From positions 4,340,001-4,404,000 of the forward strand of contig NZ_CP067041.1 in assembly GCF_016599855.1 (NCBI RefSeq): DNA of 64,000 nt, given 5' to 3'. Position 1 is the first letter of the stretch. The number at the start of each line of letters is the position of its first letter. The notes under the pieces were generated by a model, which made no database searches, was not told the origin of the DNA, and saw nothing but the letters and a program-made list of their open reading frames with translations. The stretch comes from Bradyrhizobium diazoefficiens. Lineage in GTDB: Bacteria > Pseudomonadota > Alphaproteobacteria > Rhizobiales > Xanthobacteraceae. Made by a program: the position numbers and the translations under genes. Shown piece by piece: positions 16,935 to 26,704 of the stretch.

Positions 16935-17927
16935 ATGCGTTTCCCCACCCAACGGATCCGCGCGATCCTCGTCCTCACTACGCTGGTCCTGTCTGCCGTG
17001 CCCGCCATGGCGCAAGTCACCTGGCGGATGACCACCGAATATCCGGAGAACAATATTTCCGGGATCGGGCTCACCACTTTCGCCGATCGCGTCGCCGCGC
17101 GCACAAACGGTTTCGTGACCGTGACCAACGCCTTCGACAATCAGCTGAAGATCAGCTCGAGCGAAATGCCGCGCGCGGCTCTGGATGGCCGGATCGCCGG
17201 CGGCGACGCTTTTGCGGGCGCGCTCTCGGGCCTCGACCCCTTGCTTGGCCTCTCGACCCTGCCCTTTCTGGTGCAATCGGTCGAGATTGCCCACGCCGCC
17301 AATGTGCGCGCGCGGCCGCTTTACGAGAAGGCCCTCGCCGCGCGCGGCCTCAAGCTGCTCTATGTGACGATCTGGCCAGCTACCGGCCTTTGGTCAGACC
17401 GATCGCTGATGGGCGCGGACGACCTGCCGAAACTCGATCTGCGCGCTTACGATGCCAATTCCAGCGAGGTGATGAAGGCGGCCGGCGCGAACGCGCAATT
17501 CCTGCCGATGGACGCGGCGCTCTCCGCGCTCAAAGAGCACCGGCTGAACGCGTTCCTCACTTCCGGCGACGGCGGTGCGGGACGCAAGCTGTGGGACTTC
17601 CTGCCCTATTTCACGGCCATCAACTACGCGATGCCGGTCTCGATCGCCTTTGTCCGCAGCGAGGCATTTGCCGCGCTACCAGAGCCGATGCAGCGCGAGG
17701 TGTTGGCTGCCGCAGCCGAGACCGAGCAACGCCAGCTCGCACTGCTGGCCCATCGCACGACCGAGAATTATGCGCGCATGCGCGACAACGGTGTCCACAT
17801 CGCCGAGCCCGCGCCGCCGTCCCTCGTCGCGGCGCTCCGAACGGCCGCAAAGGGCACGATCACCGCCTGGGAGGCGAAGGCCGGCACGGATGCCGCCGTG
17901 ATCGTCGAATGGGCCAAACAACAATAG
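16935..17927 (+). CDS. TRAP-type C4-dicarboxylate transporter substrate-binding protein (DctP-like), orphan
   Basis: 330 residues from ATG 16935, chosen because it gives a clean signal peptide (MRFPTQRIRAILVLTTLVLSAVPAMAQ). The mature part begins VTWRMTTEYPENNISG and has the DctP pattern: GRIAGGDAFAGALSGLDPLLGLSTLPFLV, LYEKALAARGLKLLYVTIWPATGLWSDR, and LRAYDANSSEVMKAAGANAQFLP. TRAP systems need the DctQ and DctM membrane subunits, and neither is encoded nearby. It could serve a distant TRAP porter or be a stand-alone binding protein. Confidence 0.85.
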   Translation: MRFPTQRIRAILVLTTLVLSAVPAMAQVTWRMTTEYPENNISGIGLTTFADRVAARTNGFVTVTNAFDNQLKISSSEMPRAALDGRIAGGDAFAGALSGLDPLLGLSTLPFLVQSVEIAHAANVRARPLYEKALAARGLKLLYVTIWPATGLWSDRSLMGADDLPKLDLRAYDANSSEVMKAAGANAQFLPMDAALSALKEHRLNAFLTSGDGGAGRKLWDFLPYFTAINYAMPVSIAFVRSEAFAALPEPMQREVLAAAAETEQRQLALLAHRTTENYARMRDNGVHIAEPAPPSLVAALRTAAKGTITAWEAKAGTDAAVIVEWAKQQ

Positions 17928-17998
17928 CGCAACGGCCCTTGACTTGAAGCCCGATCCGACTAGCAACGGTCGGCAGTTTCAACGCGAGCCGGCTCCTG

Positions 17999-18637
17999 AT
18001 GGCGACCATCTTCTTCGACCTCGACGGCACGCTGACCAACCCGAAACCCGGGATCACCCGCTCGATCCAGTACGCGCTGGAGCGGCTGAGCCTCGCAGTG
18101 CCGGGCGAGGATGAGCTGACCTGGTGCATCGGGCCGCCGCTCCATGCGAGCCTGAAAAAACTCACCGGGAGCGACGCGCTGGCCGACCAGGCGCTGCTGC
18201 TCTATCGCGAACGCTTCAGCGATATCGGCCTGTTCGAGAACGAGGCCTATGCCGGCATCGCGGACACGCTGGCGACGCTCGCCGCGACGACACCGCGCAT
18301 GTTCGTCGCGACCAGCAAGCCCGCGGTCTACGCCATCCGCATCGTCGATCATTTCGGCTTAAAACCCTATTTCGAGCGCGTGTTCGGCTCCGAGCTCGAC
18401 GGCACGCGCGTCGACAAGCGCGACCTGCTGCGCTACGCGCTCGACGAAACCGGGATCGATGCGGACAGCGCCATCATGATCGGCGACCGCAGCCATGACG
18501 TGGTCGGTGCCCGGACCAACGGCATGACGGCGATCGGCGTGCTCTATGGTTATGGCAGCGAGGCCGAGCTGCGGGACGCCGGCGCGCATCACATCTGCGC
18601 CGTGCATCCGGAGCTGCTCGGCCATTGTGTGAGCTAG
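17999..18637 (+). CDS. HAD-superfamily hydrolase (Gph-like phosphatase)
   Basis: 212 residues. HAD motif I is FFDLDGTLTN near the N-terminus (nucleophile and acid Asp), motif II is VATSKPAVYA, the Lys is in RVDKRDLLRYAL and motif IV is IMIGDRSHDVVGA. The alpha-helical cap between motifs I and II is of the phosphoglycolate-phosphatase type. The substrate is not predictable; small phosphate esters are usual. The stop codon shares the palindrome CTAG with the stop of the convergent aldoxime dehydratase gene (18634-18637). Confidence 0.92.
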   Translation: MATIFFDLDGTLTNPKPGITRSIQYALERLSLAVPGEDELTWCIGPPLHASLKKLTGSDALADQALLLYRERFSDIGLFENEAYAGIADTLATLAATTPRMFVATSKPAVYAIRIVDHFGLKPYFERVFGSELDGTRVDKRDLLRYALDETGIDADSAIMIGDRSHDVVGARTNGMTAIGVLYGYGSEAELRDAGAHHICAVHPELLGHCVS

Positions 18638-19674
18638 GCGCGGACGGTTTCCACCGCCGCCAGCATGCCGGTCTTGGGGTGACAATTCAGATATTCGAAG
18701 AACTGCTCATGTGCGGCGGCCACAGTAACCTCGTGATAAAGTCGCAGCTTGGCTGACGGCCCGAGCGTCGAGAGATATTTCATCGCCGCCCCGAAAATTT
18801 TCACGTGGGTCGGATGCGACTCCGCCCAGCGCTCCAATGCTGCGAGACTCCTCCACCAGCTCTGGCCATAGGATTTTTCAGTTACCTTGCCGTTAGCCGA
18901 GAGCACTTGCATGTAGCGGTTGGCATAGCAGCCGATCGCGAGCCCCTCATCGCGGAGAAAATCCATGCCTTCGCGCAGCACCGGCTCGACGTCGTCGAGA
19001 TAGAGCTTGCGCTCGGACGCCTCGGTATCGCTCCAGTCCTGCCCGGATCGGATCAGGCAAAGATTGTCGTGCGCCTTCACGCGCAGCCGTGCTCCGTCGC
19101 GGATCAGCTCGGGATCGCCGCCCGGCGACATCGGATCGGTCTGCGACAGCGGAATGCGGTCGCGCATGCCGCCCCAATAGGCGTGCTCCTGCACCTCGCC
19201 GCTCAAGCCGTCCGCAATCACCGCGACCCCTTCGGGTCTGCCGAGCGAGGAGAACAGCGTCTCGTGCCGCGCCACGGCGGGACGCAACACCTCGATGAAA
19301 GTGCCGATCCCCTCGCGCGGCTTTCCGGTCCACGCCTCGCGTGCGGGCGCAAACCAGGCGTCGAAGCGCGCGACGTCGTCCCAATAGGCCACCGAGACAA
19401 TGTTCGCGTGGCCGGCCTGATCGACGTAGTGCGCGCGGTCCCAATGCGAGGGACCGCCCTCGCCCGCGAACAGCCCGGCGATTTCAGCCAGCGCTTCCGT
19501 CGCAGCCGCCGGCCTCGCCTCGCGATACTGCACCCCAAAATAAGCCATCACGACGCGGCCCACGGCGGGCTTGTAACGCGCCACAAAGGACGGATATGGC
19601 GGCTGGTAATCGTCCGGCACGCGCTTGTGGCGCGTGCGCTCGGTCTCGAGATGTAGAGGAATTGCGGATTCCAT
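18634..19674 (-). CDS. oxd: Aldoxime dehydratase (phenylacetaldoxime dehydratase family, haem enzyme)
   Basis: 346 residues from ATG 19674, preceded by GGGAGGG; an in-frame extension to 19875 is not family-like. The sequence matches the Oxd haem family: GGMRDRIPLSQTDPM, LCLIRSGQDWSDTE, SHPTHVKIFG and LRLYHEV. Known Oxd enzymes use an Arg, a Ser, a proximal haem His and a second catalytic His, which fit R171, S210, H290 and H314 here. The reaction is dehydration of an aldoxime to a nitrile. It lies 28 bases after the nitrilase gene on the same strand, so the two very likely form an operon converting aldoxime to nitrile to carboxylic acid. No signal peptide. Confidence 0.92.
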   Translation of the reverse strand: MESAIPLHLETERTRHKRVPDDYQPPYPSFVARYKPAVGRVVMAYFGVQYREARPAAATEALAEIAGLFAGEGGPSHWDRAHYVDQAGHANIVSVAYWDDVARFDAWFAPAREAWTGKPREGIGTFIEVLRPAVARHETLFSSLGRPEGVAVIADGLSGEVQEHAYWGGMRDRIPLSQTDPMSPGGDPELIRDGARLRVKAHDNLCLIRSGQDWSDTEASERKLYLDDVEPVLREGMDFLRDEGLAIGCYANRYMQVLSANGKVTEKSYGQSWWRSLAALERWAESHPTHVKIFGAAMKYLSTLGPSAKLRLYHEVTVAAAHEQFFEYLNCHPKTGMLAAVETVRA

Positions 19675-19702
19675 GATCGTACCCTCCCGTCGATTCCAGT
19701 GA

Positions 19703-20719
19703 TCAACTCGCCGCCGCGGCAATGTCCGCCGGCTCGACAGTATCGACCGGCAACGCGAACTGCTCGACGCGCTTGTACGGCTTCTTGTTGAGCAGCAGCC
19801 GCGTGACGTCCGGCCGCGAATAGTGCCCGGCCGGATCGGCCGCATTCTTGGCGATGCCGATGGCGCCGAGATCAATCTCGGCGATCAGCAGCCCCTCCTG
19901 GTCCGGCGCGAGCTTGTCGCCGATCTGGCTGCCGTCGGGGCCGTAGATCGCGGCAAAACCGCCGCCAACATGCAGCAATGCGTTCTTGTCCGGCCGATCG
20001 CAGAGCTCGTCGATCATCGCCTGCGACACCGTCGCGCAAGGGGCCAGCACAAAGCAGGAGCCCTCGACCGCATAGACGCGCGAGGCGGCGTTGTTGACCT
20101 CGGCGCCAAGGGCCGGCGCGAAAGGATCGTAGAGCGAGAAGCTCGGCCACGCCGCGACATGGACCTGCTCGTTCTGGGCATACATCGCATATTTCGACAG
20201 CGGCTGGAGATGCTCCCAGCAGCACAGCGCGCCGATGCGGCCGATGTCGGGCCGCGCGTGGACCGCAAGGTCGCTGCCGTCGCCCTCGCCATAGACGGTG
20301 CGCTCGGCGTGGGTCGGCCGCAGCTTGCGCCGCTTTGCGATGGTCTCGCCGTCGGGCCCGATCAGCCATTGCGCCAGATAAAGGCTGCCGCCGTCACGCT
20401 CGGAGAGGCCGATCACCGCCGTGAGTTTGGCTTTGCGCACAGCCTCGCGCAGCCGCTCGGCCTGCAGGCTGTCATAGGACAGCGAATTGTCGAAATAGCG
20501 CTGCACAAAGCCGCGGCCGATCGCCCAGGCCGGCGAGTCCATCCAGATATGCCAGGGGTAGCCGGGGATGAACGCCTCCGGGAACGCAATCAGCTTGGCG
20601 CCCTTCTCCGCGGCCTCCCTGATCAGCGCGATCGACTTGTCGATCGAGGCGTCGAGATCGAGCCAGGCGGGCGCCGCCTGCACCACCGCGACCTTATATT
20701 TCGGATGTTCAATGCCCAT
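19703..20719 (-). CDS. Nitrilase (carbon-nitrogen hydrolase family)
   Basis: 338 residues from ATG 20719 with GGAGG five bases upstream; the much longer in-frame extension is spurious. The catalytic triad is E48 (FPEAFIPGYPWHIWMDSPAW), K132 (RRKLRPTHAERTVYG) and the nucleophile C167 of CCWEHLQPL. The CWEH context and RRKLRPTHAERTV mark true nitrilases rather than amidases. The enzyme converts nitriles to carboxylates and ammonia and usually forms a helical oligomer. It is the first gene of the operon with the aldoxime dehydratase, and an AraC-type regulator gene is divergent. Confidence 0.94.
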   Translation of the reverse strand: MGIEHPKYKVAVVQAAPAWLDLDASIDKSIALIREAAEKGAKLIAFPEAFIPGYPWHIWMDSPAWAIGRGFVQRYFDNSLSYDSLQAERLREAVRKAKLTAVIGLSERDGGSLYLAQWLIGPDGETIAKRRKLRPTHAERTVYGEGDGSDLAVHARPDIGRIGALCCWEHLQPLSKYAMYAQNEQVHVAAWPSFSLYDPFAPALGAEVNNAASRVYAVEGSCFVLAPCATVSQAMIDELCDRPDKNALLHVGGGFAAIYGPDGSQIGDKLAPDQEGLLIAEIDLGAIGIAKNAADPAGHYSRPDVTRLLLNKKPYKRVEQFALPVDTVEPADIAAAAS

Positions 20720-20914
20720 TGCCGCCTCCATGCCGGTTGATCGGAGACCTCGTCCGATGCAGTCTATTGGGCCAAGCCGGGCGGCCGCGCGCTCGACCAC
20801 GGCGGAACAAAAACTCGACTGGAAGGGATCGCCCCCGGTACGGAACTTGCCTGCGGTCAGGCCGGATCTGCGCCACCACGCGGTTTTGCTGGACGTGAAA
20901 AGGAGGTCTGCTAG
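20720..20914. promoter_or_regulatory. Divergent promoter region of the nitrilase operon and AraC regulator
   Basis: 195 bases between the start codons of the nitrilase and the AraC-type regulator. It must contain both promoters and the regulator sites. I could not define the -35/-10 boxes or AraC half sites with confidence. Confidence 0.5.
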
Positions 20915-21871
20915 ATGCCAATCCAGTTCACGACAGACGGCAGCCCCGGCTACCGCCGGCTCGCCCTCTGGCAGGACATCGTCTGCGACGTCTTCGTCGG
21001 GCTCGACTGCAAGTCGGACCTCGGCAGCGCCTTTCACGGCTCGGTCACGCAAGTCCCGCTCGGCAAGGCCGTTTGCTCCGAGGTCTGCTCCGACCGCCAG
21101 CACGTGTTTCGCACGCCCTCGCGCATTGCGCGCTCGGGTCAGGATTATATCCTCGTTGCGCTCGGCAATCGCGGTGATGGCGGCGTGGTGCAGGACGGCC
21201 GCGAGACCGTAATCCATCCCGGCGAGTTCGCGCTCTACGATACCACGCGTCCCTATGAGCTGAAGTTCAGGGACACGTTCTCCCAGACCATCTTCAAGGT
21301 CCCCCGCGAGATGTTGCAGCGGCGGCTCGGCGGCACCGAGAGACTCACTGCGATCACGTTCGGCGCCGATGTGCCGCTCGAGCGGCTCGCCTATGATTTC
21401 ATTTTCCGGCTTTGCCAAAGCGCCGACCGGCTCGCGCCGAACAGCGCCGTCGCCCTGTCCGAGCAGGCCGTGGATCTCCTCGCCATGGCGCTGAGCGAAC
21501 GGCTTGGTGGGACGTCGTTGCCGTCCTCGACCCATCGCTCCGCCCTGCTCTACCGGCTCAAGGCGCATATCCGCGCACGCCTCGCCGATCCCGACCTCTC
21601 GCTGGCCGAAACAGCCGCCGCGCTCGGCATCTCATCGCGCTACGTCAACGATCTCCTCGCCGACGAAGACACCTCGTTCCAGCGCCACGTGCTTGCCGAG
21701 CGTCTCGCCCAATGCAAACGCGACCTCGCCTCGCCCGTGCTCGCCCAGCGCCACATCAGCGAGATAGCGTTTGCCTGGGGCTTCAACGACCTTTCGCATT
21801 TCGGTCGCGTCTTCCGCGAACATTTCGGGGTGTCCCCGCGCGACTTCCGGCAGAGCCAACAGCGGCACTGA
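20915..21871 (+). CDS. AraC family transcriptional regulator of the aldoxime/nitrile cluster
   Basis: 318 residues with AAGGAGG eight bases before the ATG. The N-terminal ~200 residues form an AraC-binding-like sensor domain (FALYDTTRPYELKFRDTFSQTIFKVPREML is typical of the AraC_binding_2 family, as in NphR/OxdR-like regulators). The C-terminal ~100 residues are the double HTH domain (LSLAETAAALGISSRYVNDLL, then HISEIAFAWGFNDLSHFGRVFREHFGVSPRDFR). It is divergent from the nitrilase-aldoxime dehydratase operon. In the known clusters such a regulator activates the operon in response to nitriles, aldoximes or their products. Confidence 0.92.
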   Translation: MPIQFTTDGSPGYRRLALWQDIVCDVFVGLDCKSDLGSAFHGSVTQVPLGKAVCSEVCSDRQHVFRTPSRIARSGQDYILVALGNRGDGGVVQDGRETVIHPGEFALYDTTRPYELKFRDTFSQTIFKVPREMLQRRLGGTERLTAITFGADVPLERLAYDFIFRLCQSADRLAPNSAVALSEQAVDLLAMALSERLGGTSLPSSTHRSALLYRLKAHIRARLADPDLSLAETAAALGISSRYVNDLLADEDTSFQRHVLAERLAQCKRDLASPVLAQRHISEIAFAWGFNDLSHFGRVFREHFGVSPRDFRQSQQRH

Positions 21872-22143
21872 CATCCGCTCCGGTCAGCTATCATCGCGAG
21901 CCTTCGCGCCAGGCGAAGGCAATGCTCGCCAATTCCAGATTGTGAGACCTTGCGGGCTGCATCAGGCTCTCATCCGCAGCGACAAGGCCGCGCAAATCAG
22001 CGGCCACAAGGAGCAGTATGTCCGCAGCGCCTGCAGGGTCTGCTTGCCGCACAGGAACCGTCCGTGTCCTGCCGGGTTGCGATCGTCAGCGCAATTTCCT
22101 AATCGAGGAGATTATCACGGCCCGAATCAAGCACGCCTTCACC

Positions 22144-23565
22144 ATGTCGTCTGTCCCGATCGAGCATGCCGACGGACTGCCGCAACCCGAGCGCAATCAG
22201 GCGATCCTGACTGTTGCGCTCGGTATCATCATGGCCGTCGTCGACAGCGCCATCGCTAATGTCGCGTTGCCGACGATCGCAGCCGACCTGAACGCGAGCC
22301 CGGCCTTCTCGATCTGGATCGTCAACGGCTATCAGCTCGCGATCACGATCTCCCTGTTGCCACTGGCTTCGCTCGGCGAGATCGTCGGCTATCGCCGCGT
22401 CTATCTGGTCGGGCTCGCGTTGTTCACGCTCGCATCTGCATTCTGCGCGCTGGCGCATACGCTGCCGCTGCTCACGATCGCGCGCATCATCCAGGGGTTC
22501 GGCGCAGCCGGCATCATGAGCGTCAACTCGGCGCTGGTCCGCTTCACCTATCCGCGCAGCCTGCTCGGGCGCGGCATCGGGCTCAACGCGCTCGTCGTGG
22601 CCTTCTCCGCCGCGGTCGGCCCGACGCTCGCCGCCGGCATCCTCGCAATCGGCAGCTGGCCGTGGCTGTTCGCCATTAACGTGCCGCTCGGCGTGTTGAC
22701 GCTGGTGCTCGGCCTGCGCAGCCTGCCGCATACGATCCCGGCGAGCCATTCCTTCGACTGGCAGAGCGCGGGACTCTCGGCGATCACCTTCGGCGTCGGC
22801 ATCGCCGCAATCGACAGCGTCGGTCATGGCGAGGAGACGGTCACCTGCCTCATCCAGTTCGCCGTCGCGATCGTCGCGGGCGCTTTGCTCATCTATCGCG
22901 AGACGCATATGAAGTCGCCGCTGCTGCCGGTCGACCTGTTGCGCATCCCAGTGTTCGGACTATCGATTGCAACCTCGATCGCCTCGTTCTGCGGGCAGAT
23001 GTTGGCCTTCGTTGCGATCCCCTTCTACCTCCAGAGCCGTTTCGGCTATTCGGCCGTGCATATGGGCCTCTTGATCACGCCGTGGCCGATCGCGGTCGCG
23101 TTCGCGGCCCCGCTCGCCGGCCGCTTGGTCGAGCACTATCCGGCCGGCCTGCTCGGCGGCATCGGGCTGACGCTGTTCGCCGGTGGCCTTGCCGCGCTGG
23201 CCTTCCTGCCCGCAAGCCCGACGCCGCTCGACGTGATCTGGCGGATGGCGCTGGCGGGCGCAGGCTTCGGCCTGTTCCAGACGCCCAACAACCGCACCAT
23301 GATCGCCGCCGCCCCGCGCGAGCGCGCGGGCGGCGCCAGCGGCATGCTGGGCACCGCGCGCCTGCTCGGCCAGACCACCGGCGCTGCGCTGGTGGCCCTG
23401 TTCCTCGGCCGCTATCCAATCGACGGCACCCGAATTGCGCTCCTCACCGGCGTGGGATTTGCCCTTTGCGGCGCGATGCTGAGCATGCTGCGGCTGTCGC
23501 CGGCCGGCGCGCGCGGCGCCGAACACGTCCGCGTACAGGACGACCAGCGCTTGCGCGGGGAGTAA
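22144..23565 (+). CDS. DHA2-family MFS drug/solute exporter (14 TM)
   Basis: 473 residues from ATG 22144 (MSSVPIEHADGLPQPERNQ); an in-frame start at 22018 adds an unconvincing N-terminus. About 14 membrane segments. Motif D1-like VDSAIANVALPTIAADL and the motif A region GEIVGYRRVYLVGLALF fit the EmrB/QacA (DHA2) branch, as do ARIIQGFGAAGIMSVNSALVR and the FGLFQTPNNRTMI segment. It probably exports organic compounds using the proton gradient. No EmrA-type adaptor lies nearby. It is on the same strand as the AraC gene, 272 bases downstream; those bases hold no convincing gene. Confidence 0.88.
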   Translation: MSSVPIEHADGLPQPERNQAILTVALGIIMAVVDSAIANVALPTIAADLNASPAFSIWIVNGYQLAITISLLPLASLGEIVGYRRVYLVGLALFTLASAFCALAHTLPLLTIARIIQGFGAAGIMSVNSALVRFTYPRSLLGRGIGLNALVVAFSAAVGPTLAAGILAIGSWPWLFAINVPLGVLTLVLGLRSLPHTIPASHSFDWQSAGLSAITFGVGIAAIDSVGHGEETVTCLIQFAVAIVAGALLIYRETHMKSPLLPVDLLRIPVFGLSIATSIASFCGQMLAFVAIPFYLQSRFGYSAVHMGLLITPWPIAVAFAAPLAGRLVEHYPAGLLGGIGLTLFAGGLAALAFLPASPTPLDVIWRMALAGAGFGLFQTPNNRTMIAAAPRERAGGASGMLGTARLLGQTTGAALVALFLGRYPIDGTRIALLTGVGFALCGAMLSMLRLSPAGARGAEHVRVQDDQRLRGE

Positions 23566-23596
23566 CACACCCCAAAACCGAGGCGGCGGCCCAAAC

Positions 23597-23624
23597 AAAA
23601 GGCCGGCTTCTCAGCCGGCCTTTT
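23597..23624. terminator. Bidirectional terminator between the DHA2 exporter and clpA
   Basis: AAAAGGCCGGC (23597-23607) pairs perfectly with GCCGGCCTTTT (23614-23624) around a 6-base loop. The A- and T-runs at both ends allow function for the two convergent genes. Confidence 0.9.
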
Positions 23625-23643
23625 CGATTCATGTCGCTCGCGA

Positions 23644-26055
23644 TCAAGCCTTGACCAGCGGGCCCTTCGAGGTCGGTCCCTTGGAGCCGCCGGGGCCGCC
23701 CGGCTTGTTAGGCTTGCCCGACGGGCGCTTGCGGGCGCCGGGCAGCTTTTCCTGCTTCGGTGTGACCGGGCCCTCGACGAACTCGAAACCGATCTTCTCC
23801 TTGGTCTCGTCGACCTCGTCCTTGACCAGGACGACGCGGACGTGACCGCCGCCCTTGAGCTTGCCGAACAGCACCTCGTCAGCCAGCGGCTTCTTAATGT
23901 GCTCCTGGATGACACGGGCCATCGGCCGCGCACCCATCTGCTCGTCATAGCCGTGCTGGACTAGCCAGGTCTTGGCGGGCTCGGACAGCTCGATCGTGAC
24001 GTCGCGGTCGCCGAGCTGCGCCTCGAGCTGAAGTACGAACTTCTCGACGACGGTGCCGATCACCTCGACGCTGAGATGGCCGAACGAGACGATGGCATCA
24101 AGGCGGTTGCGGAATTCCGGCGCGAACTGCCGGTTGATCGCCTCGTGGTCGTCGCCTTCCCGCTTCGAGCGCGTGAAGCCGAACGCCTGCTTGGCGAGAT
24201 CCGACGCACCCGCATTCGTGGTCATGATCAGGATCACGTTGCGGAAGTTGACCTGCTTGCCGTTATGGTCGGTGAGCCGGCCGTGATCCATGATCTGGAG
24301 CAGCACGTTGTAGAGATCGGGATGCGCCTTCTCGATTTCATCGAGCAACACCACGCAATGCGGATGCTGGTCGACACCGTCGGTCAGGAGGCCACCCTGG
24401 TCGAAGCCGACATAGCCGGGAGGCGCGCCGATCAGGCGCGACACGGTGTGCCGCTCCATGTATTCGGACATGTCGAAGCGCAGGAGCTCGACGCCGAGCG
24501 ACGCCGCGAGCTGCTTTGCGACTTCGGTCTTGCCGACGCCGGTCGGGCCCGAGAACAGGTAGCAGCCGATCGGCTTCTCCGGCTCGCGCAGGCCGGCACG
24601 CGCCAGCTTGATCGAGGCGGCAAGCGACTCGATCGCCTTATCCTGGCCGAACACGGTGCGCTTCAGGGTCTGCTCGAGATGCTTGAGCACCTCGGCATCG
24701 TCCTTCGACACGCTCTTCGGCGGGATCCGCGCCATCGAGGCGATCGTGGTCTCGATCTCCTTGATACCGATCGTCTTCTTGCGCTTGTTCTCGGAGACCA
24801 GCATCTGCGCCGCGCCCGACTCGTCAATCACGTCGATCGCCTTGTCGGGCAGCTTGCGGTCGTGGATATAGCGCGAGGAGAGCTGCACCGCGGCCTCGAT
24901 CGCCTCATTAGTGTATTTCAGCCGGTGATAGTCCTCGAAGTAGGGCTTGAGGCCCTTGAGGATCGCGATCGCGTCCTCAACCGTCGGCTCGTTGATGTCG
25001 ATCTTCTGGAAACGCCGCACCAGCGCGCGGTCCTTCTCGAAGTGCTGACGGTATTCCTTGTAGGTGGTCGAGCCCATACAGCGGATCGTGCCCGAGGCGA
25101 GCGCAGGCTTGAGCAGGTTCGAGGCGTCCATTGCCCCGCCCGACGTCGCGCCGGCACCGATCACGGTGTGAATCTCGTCGATGAACAGGATGGCGTTGGG
25201 ATGCGCCTCGAGCTCCTTCAGGACCTGCTTGAGGCGCTCCTCGAAGTCGCCGCGATAGCGCGTGCCCGCGAGCAGCGTGCCCATATCGAGCGAGAACACG
25301 GTCGCGGCCGCCAGCACCTCCGGCACCTCGCTGTCGACGATGCGCTTGGCGAGCCCCTCCGCGATCGCGGTCTTGCCGACACCGGCTTCGCCGACGAACA
25401 GCGGATTGTTCTTCTGACGGCGGCACAACACCTGGATCGCCCGGTTGATCTCGGAATTGCGTCCGATCACTGGGTCGATCTTGCCGTCGCGCGCCTTCTT
25501 GTTGAGGTTGACGCAATAGGTCTCGAGCGCTTCGCCCTTCTTCTTGGCGTCCTCGTTGCCCTTGGTCTCGGTCTCCTCGTCGACGCCGCGCACGGGCCGC
25601 GCCTCGGAGACGCCCGGCCGCTTGGCGATGCCGTGGCTGATGTAGTTGACGGCGTCATAGCGCGTCATGTCCTGCTCTTGCAGGAAGTATGCAGCATGAC
25701 TCTCGCGCTCGGCGAAGATTGCGATCAGCACATTGGCACCGGTCACCTCTTCGCGGCCGGAAGATTGCACGTGGATGACCGCGCGCTGGATCACGCGCTG
25801 GAAGCCAGCGGTCGGCTTGGCGTCGTCGGCGCCATCCGTCACCAGATTTTCGAATTCGGTCTCGAGATAGTTCACGAGGCTCGTGCGCAGCTTGTCGAGA
25901 TCGACGCTGCAGGCGCGCATGACGGCTGCCGCATCCGAGTCATCGATCAGCGAAAGCAAAAGATGTTCAAGCGTCGCATATTGGTGATGACGCTCGTTTG
26001 CGATCGCCAGTGCACGATGCAGGGATTGTTCAAGGCTTTGGGAAAAAGTCGGCAT
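23644..26055 (-). CDS. clpA: ATP-dependent Clp protease ATP-binding subunit ClpA
   Basis: 803 residues. Two N-terminal Clp_N repeats ([30 protein letters not shown]) come first. Two AAA+ modules follow: Walker [14 protein letters not shown] with Walker [13 protein letters not shown], then Walker [15 protein letters not shown] with Walker [15 protein letters not shown]. The M-domain of ClpB is absent, which identifies ClpA. The hexamer unfolds proteins for ClpP. The last ~40 residues form a Gly/Pro/Lys-rich tail ([21 protein letters not shown] and more) that E. coli ClpA lacks. clpS lies upstream on the same strand, 316 bases away. Confidence 0.96.
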   Translation of the reverse strand: MPTFSQSLEQSLHRALAIANERHHQYATLEHLLLSLIDDSDAAAVMRACSVDLDKLRTSLVNYLETEFENLVTDGADDAKPTAGFQRVIQRAVIHVQSSGREEVTGANVLIAIFAERESHAAYFLQEQDMTRYDAVNYISHGIAKRPGVSEARPVRGVDEETETKGNEDAKKKGEALETYCVNLNKKARDGKIDPVIGRNSEINRAIQVLCRRQKNNPLFVGEAGVGKTAIAEGLAKRIVDSEVPEVLAAATVFSLDMGTLLAGTRYRGDFEERLKQVLKELEAHPNAILFIDEIHTVIGAGATSGGAMDASNLLKPALASGTIRCMGSTTYKEYRQHFEKDRALVRRFQKIDINEPTVEDAIAILKGLKPYFEDYHRLKYTNEAIEAAVQLSSRYIHDRKLPDKAIDVIDESGAAQMLVSENKRKKTIGIKEIETTIASMARIPPKSVSKDDAEVLKHLEQTLKRTVFGQDKAIESLAASIKLARAGLREPEKPIGCYLFSGPTGVGKTEVAKQLAASLGVELLRFDMSEYMERHTVSRLIGAPPGYVGFDQGGLLTDGVDQHPHCVVLLDEIEKAHPDLYNVLLQIMDHGRLTDHNGKQVNFRNVILIMTTNAGASDLAKQAFGFTRSKREGDDHEAINRQFAPEFRNRLDAIVSFGHLSVEVIGTVVEKFVLQLEAQLGDRDVTIELSEPAKTWLVQHGYDEQMGARPMARVIQEHIKKPLADEVLFGKLKGGGHVRVVLVKDEVDETKEKIGFEFVEGPVTPKQEKLPGARKRPSGKPNKPGGPGGSKGPTSKGPLVKA

Positions 26056-26371
26056 TCGCGTCCTCTATGGCCCCCACCATCATGATCGCCATCGCCCGGT
26101 CAGGCAACAACAACCTTCGTCACATATAGTTATACAAGATTGCGGCGAAAGACCGGTTCCGCGACTCGGCAGCTCGACACCTGCGGTATTTTCGATGCAA
26201 AACCCGTTCCGATTTGGGCAGGGTTCTTGGATAGAAGATTCTCGCCGGCGCAGATTTCTGTAGTTTTGCCGACGGCCATACTCGCCACTCCGGCACATTA
26301 CCCCGAGACATCACGCGACAACCACACTGCGCCATGCGCAAGGGCCGGCTTCGAACGCGCCGTGGCGTGCC
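26056..26371. other. clpS-clpA intergenic region
   Basis: 316 bases with no convincing gene. It includes an AT-rich patch (TATAACTATATG on the minus strand, about 26120-26131), which could be a -10 region for clpA. I saw no hairpin terminator after clpS and no clear second promoter element. Confidence 0.4.
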
Positions 26372-26704
26372 CTACTTCTTTTCCATCACGCATTGCAGCG
26401 GATGCTGGTGCTTGCGGGCGAAATCCATCACCTGCGTGACCTTTGTCTCGGCAATCTCGTAGGTGAACACGCCGCACTCCCCGATGCCGTGATGGTGAAC
26501 ATGCAGCATGATCTTGGTCGCGGCCTCGACGTCCTTCTGGAAGAACTTCTCCAGCACGTGAACGACAAATTCCATCGGAGTGTAGTCGTCGTTCAGGATC
26601 AGCACACGATAGAGGTTCGGCCGCTTGGTCTTCGGCTTGACCTTGGTGATGACAGACGTGTTCGGGCCCGCCGGACCTCCGGAACGGTTCTGGTCATTGC
26701 TCAT
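26372..26704 (-). CDS. clpS: ATP-dependent Clp protease adaptor ClpS
   Basis: 110 residues from ATG 26704 ([10 protein letters not shown]); a start at 26764 would add 20 Ala-rich residues. The core has the ClpS signatures: [24 protein letters not shown] forms the N-degron pocket (the [10 protein letters not shown] motif), and [24 protein letters not shown] follows. The protein delivers N-end-rule substrates to ClpA. It lies upstream of clpA, the usual order. Confidence 0.95.
   Translation of the reverse strand: MSNDQNRSGGPAGPNTSVITKVKPKTKRPNLYRVLILNDDYTPMEFVVHVLEKFFQKDVEAATKIMLHVHHHGIGECGVFTYEIAETKVTQVMDFARKHQHPLQCVMEKK

Noticed and set aside
24076..26085. 669-codon plus-strand frame antisense to clpA
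   Set aside because: Long antisense frames are expected opposite GC-rich genes with strong codon bias. The ClpA translation is unmistakable.
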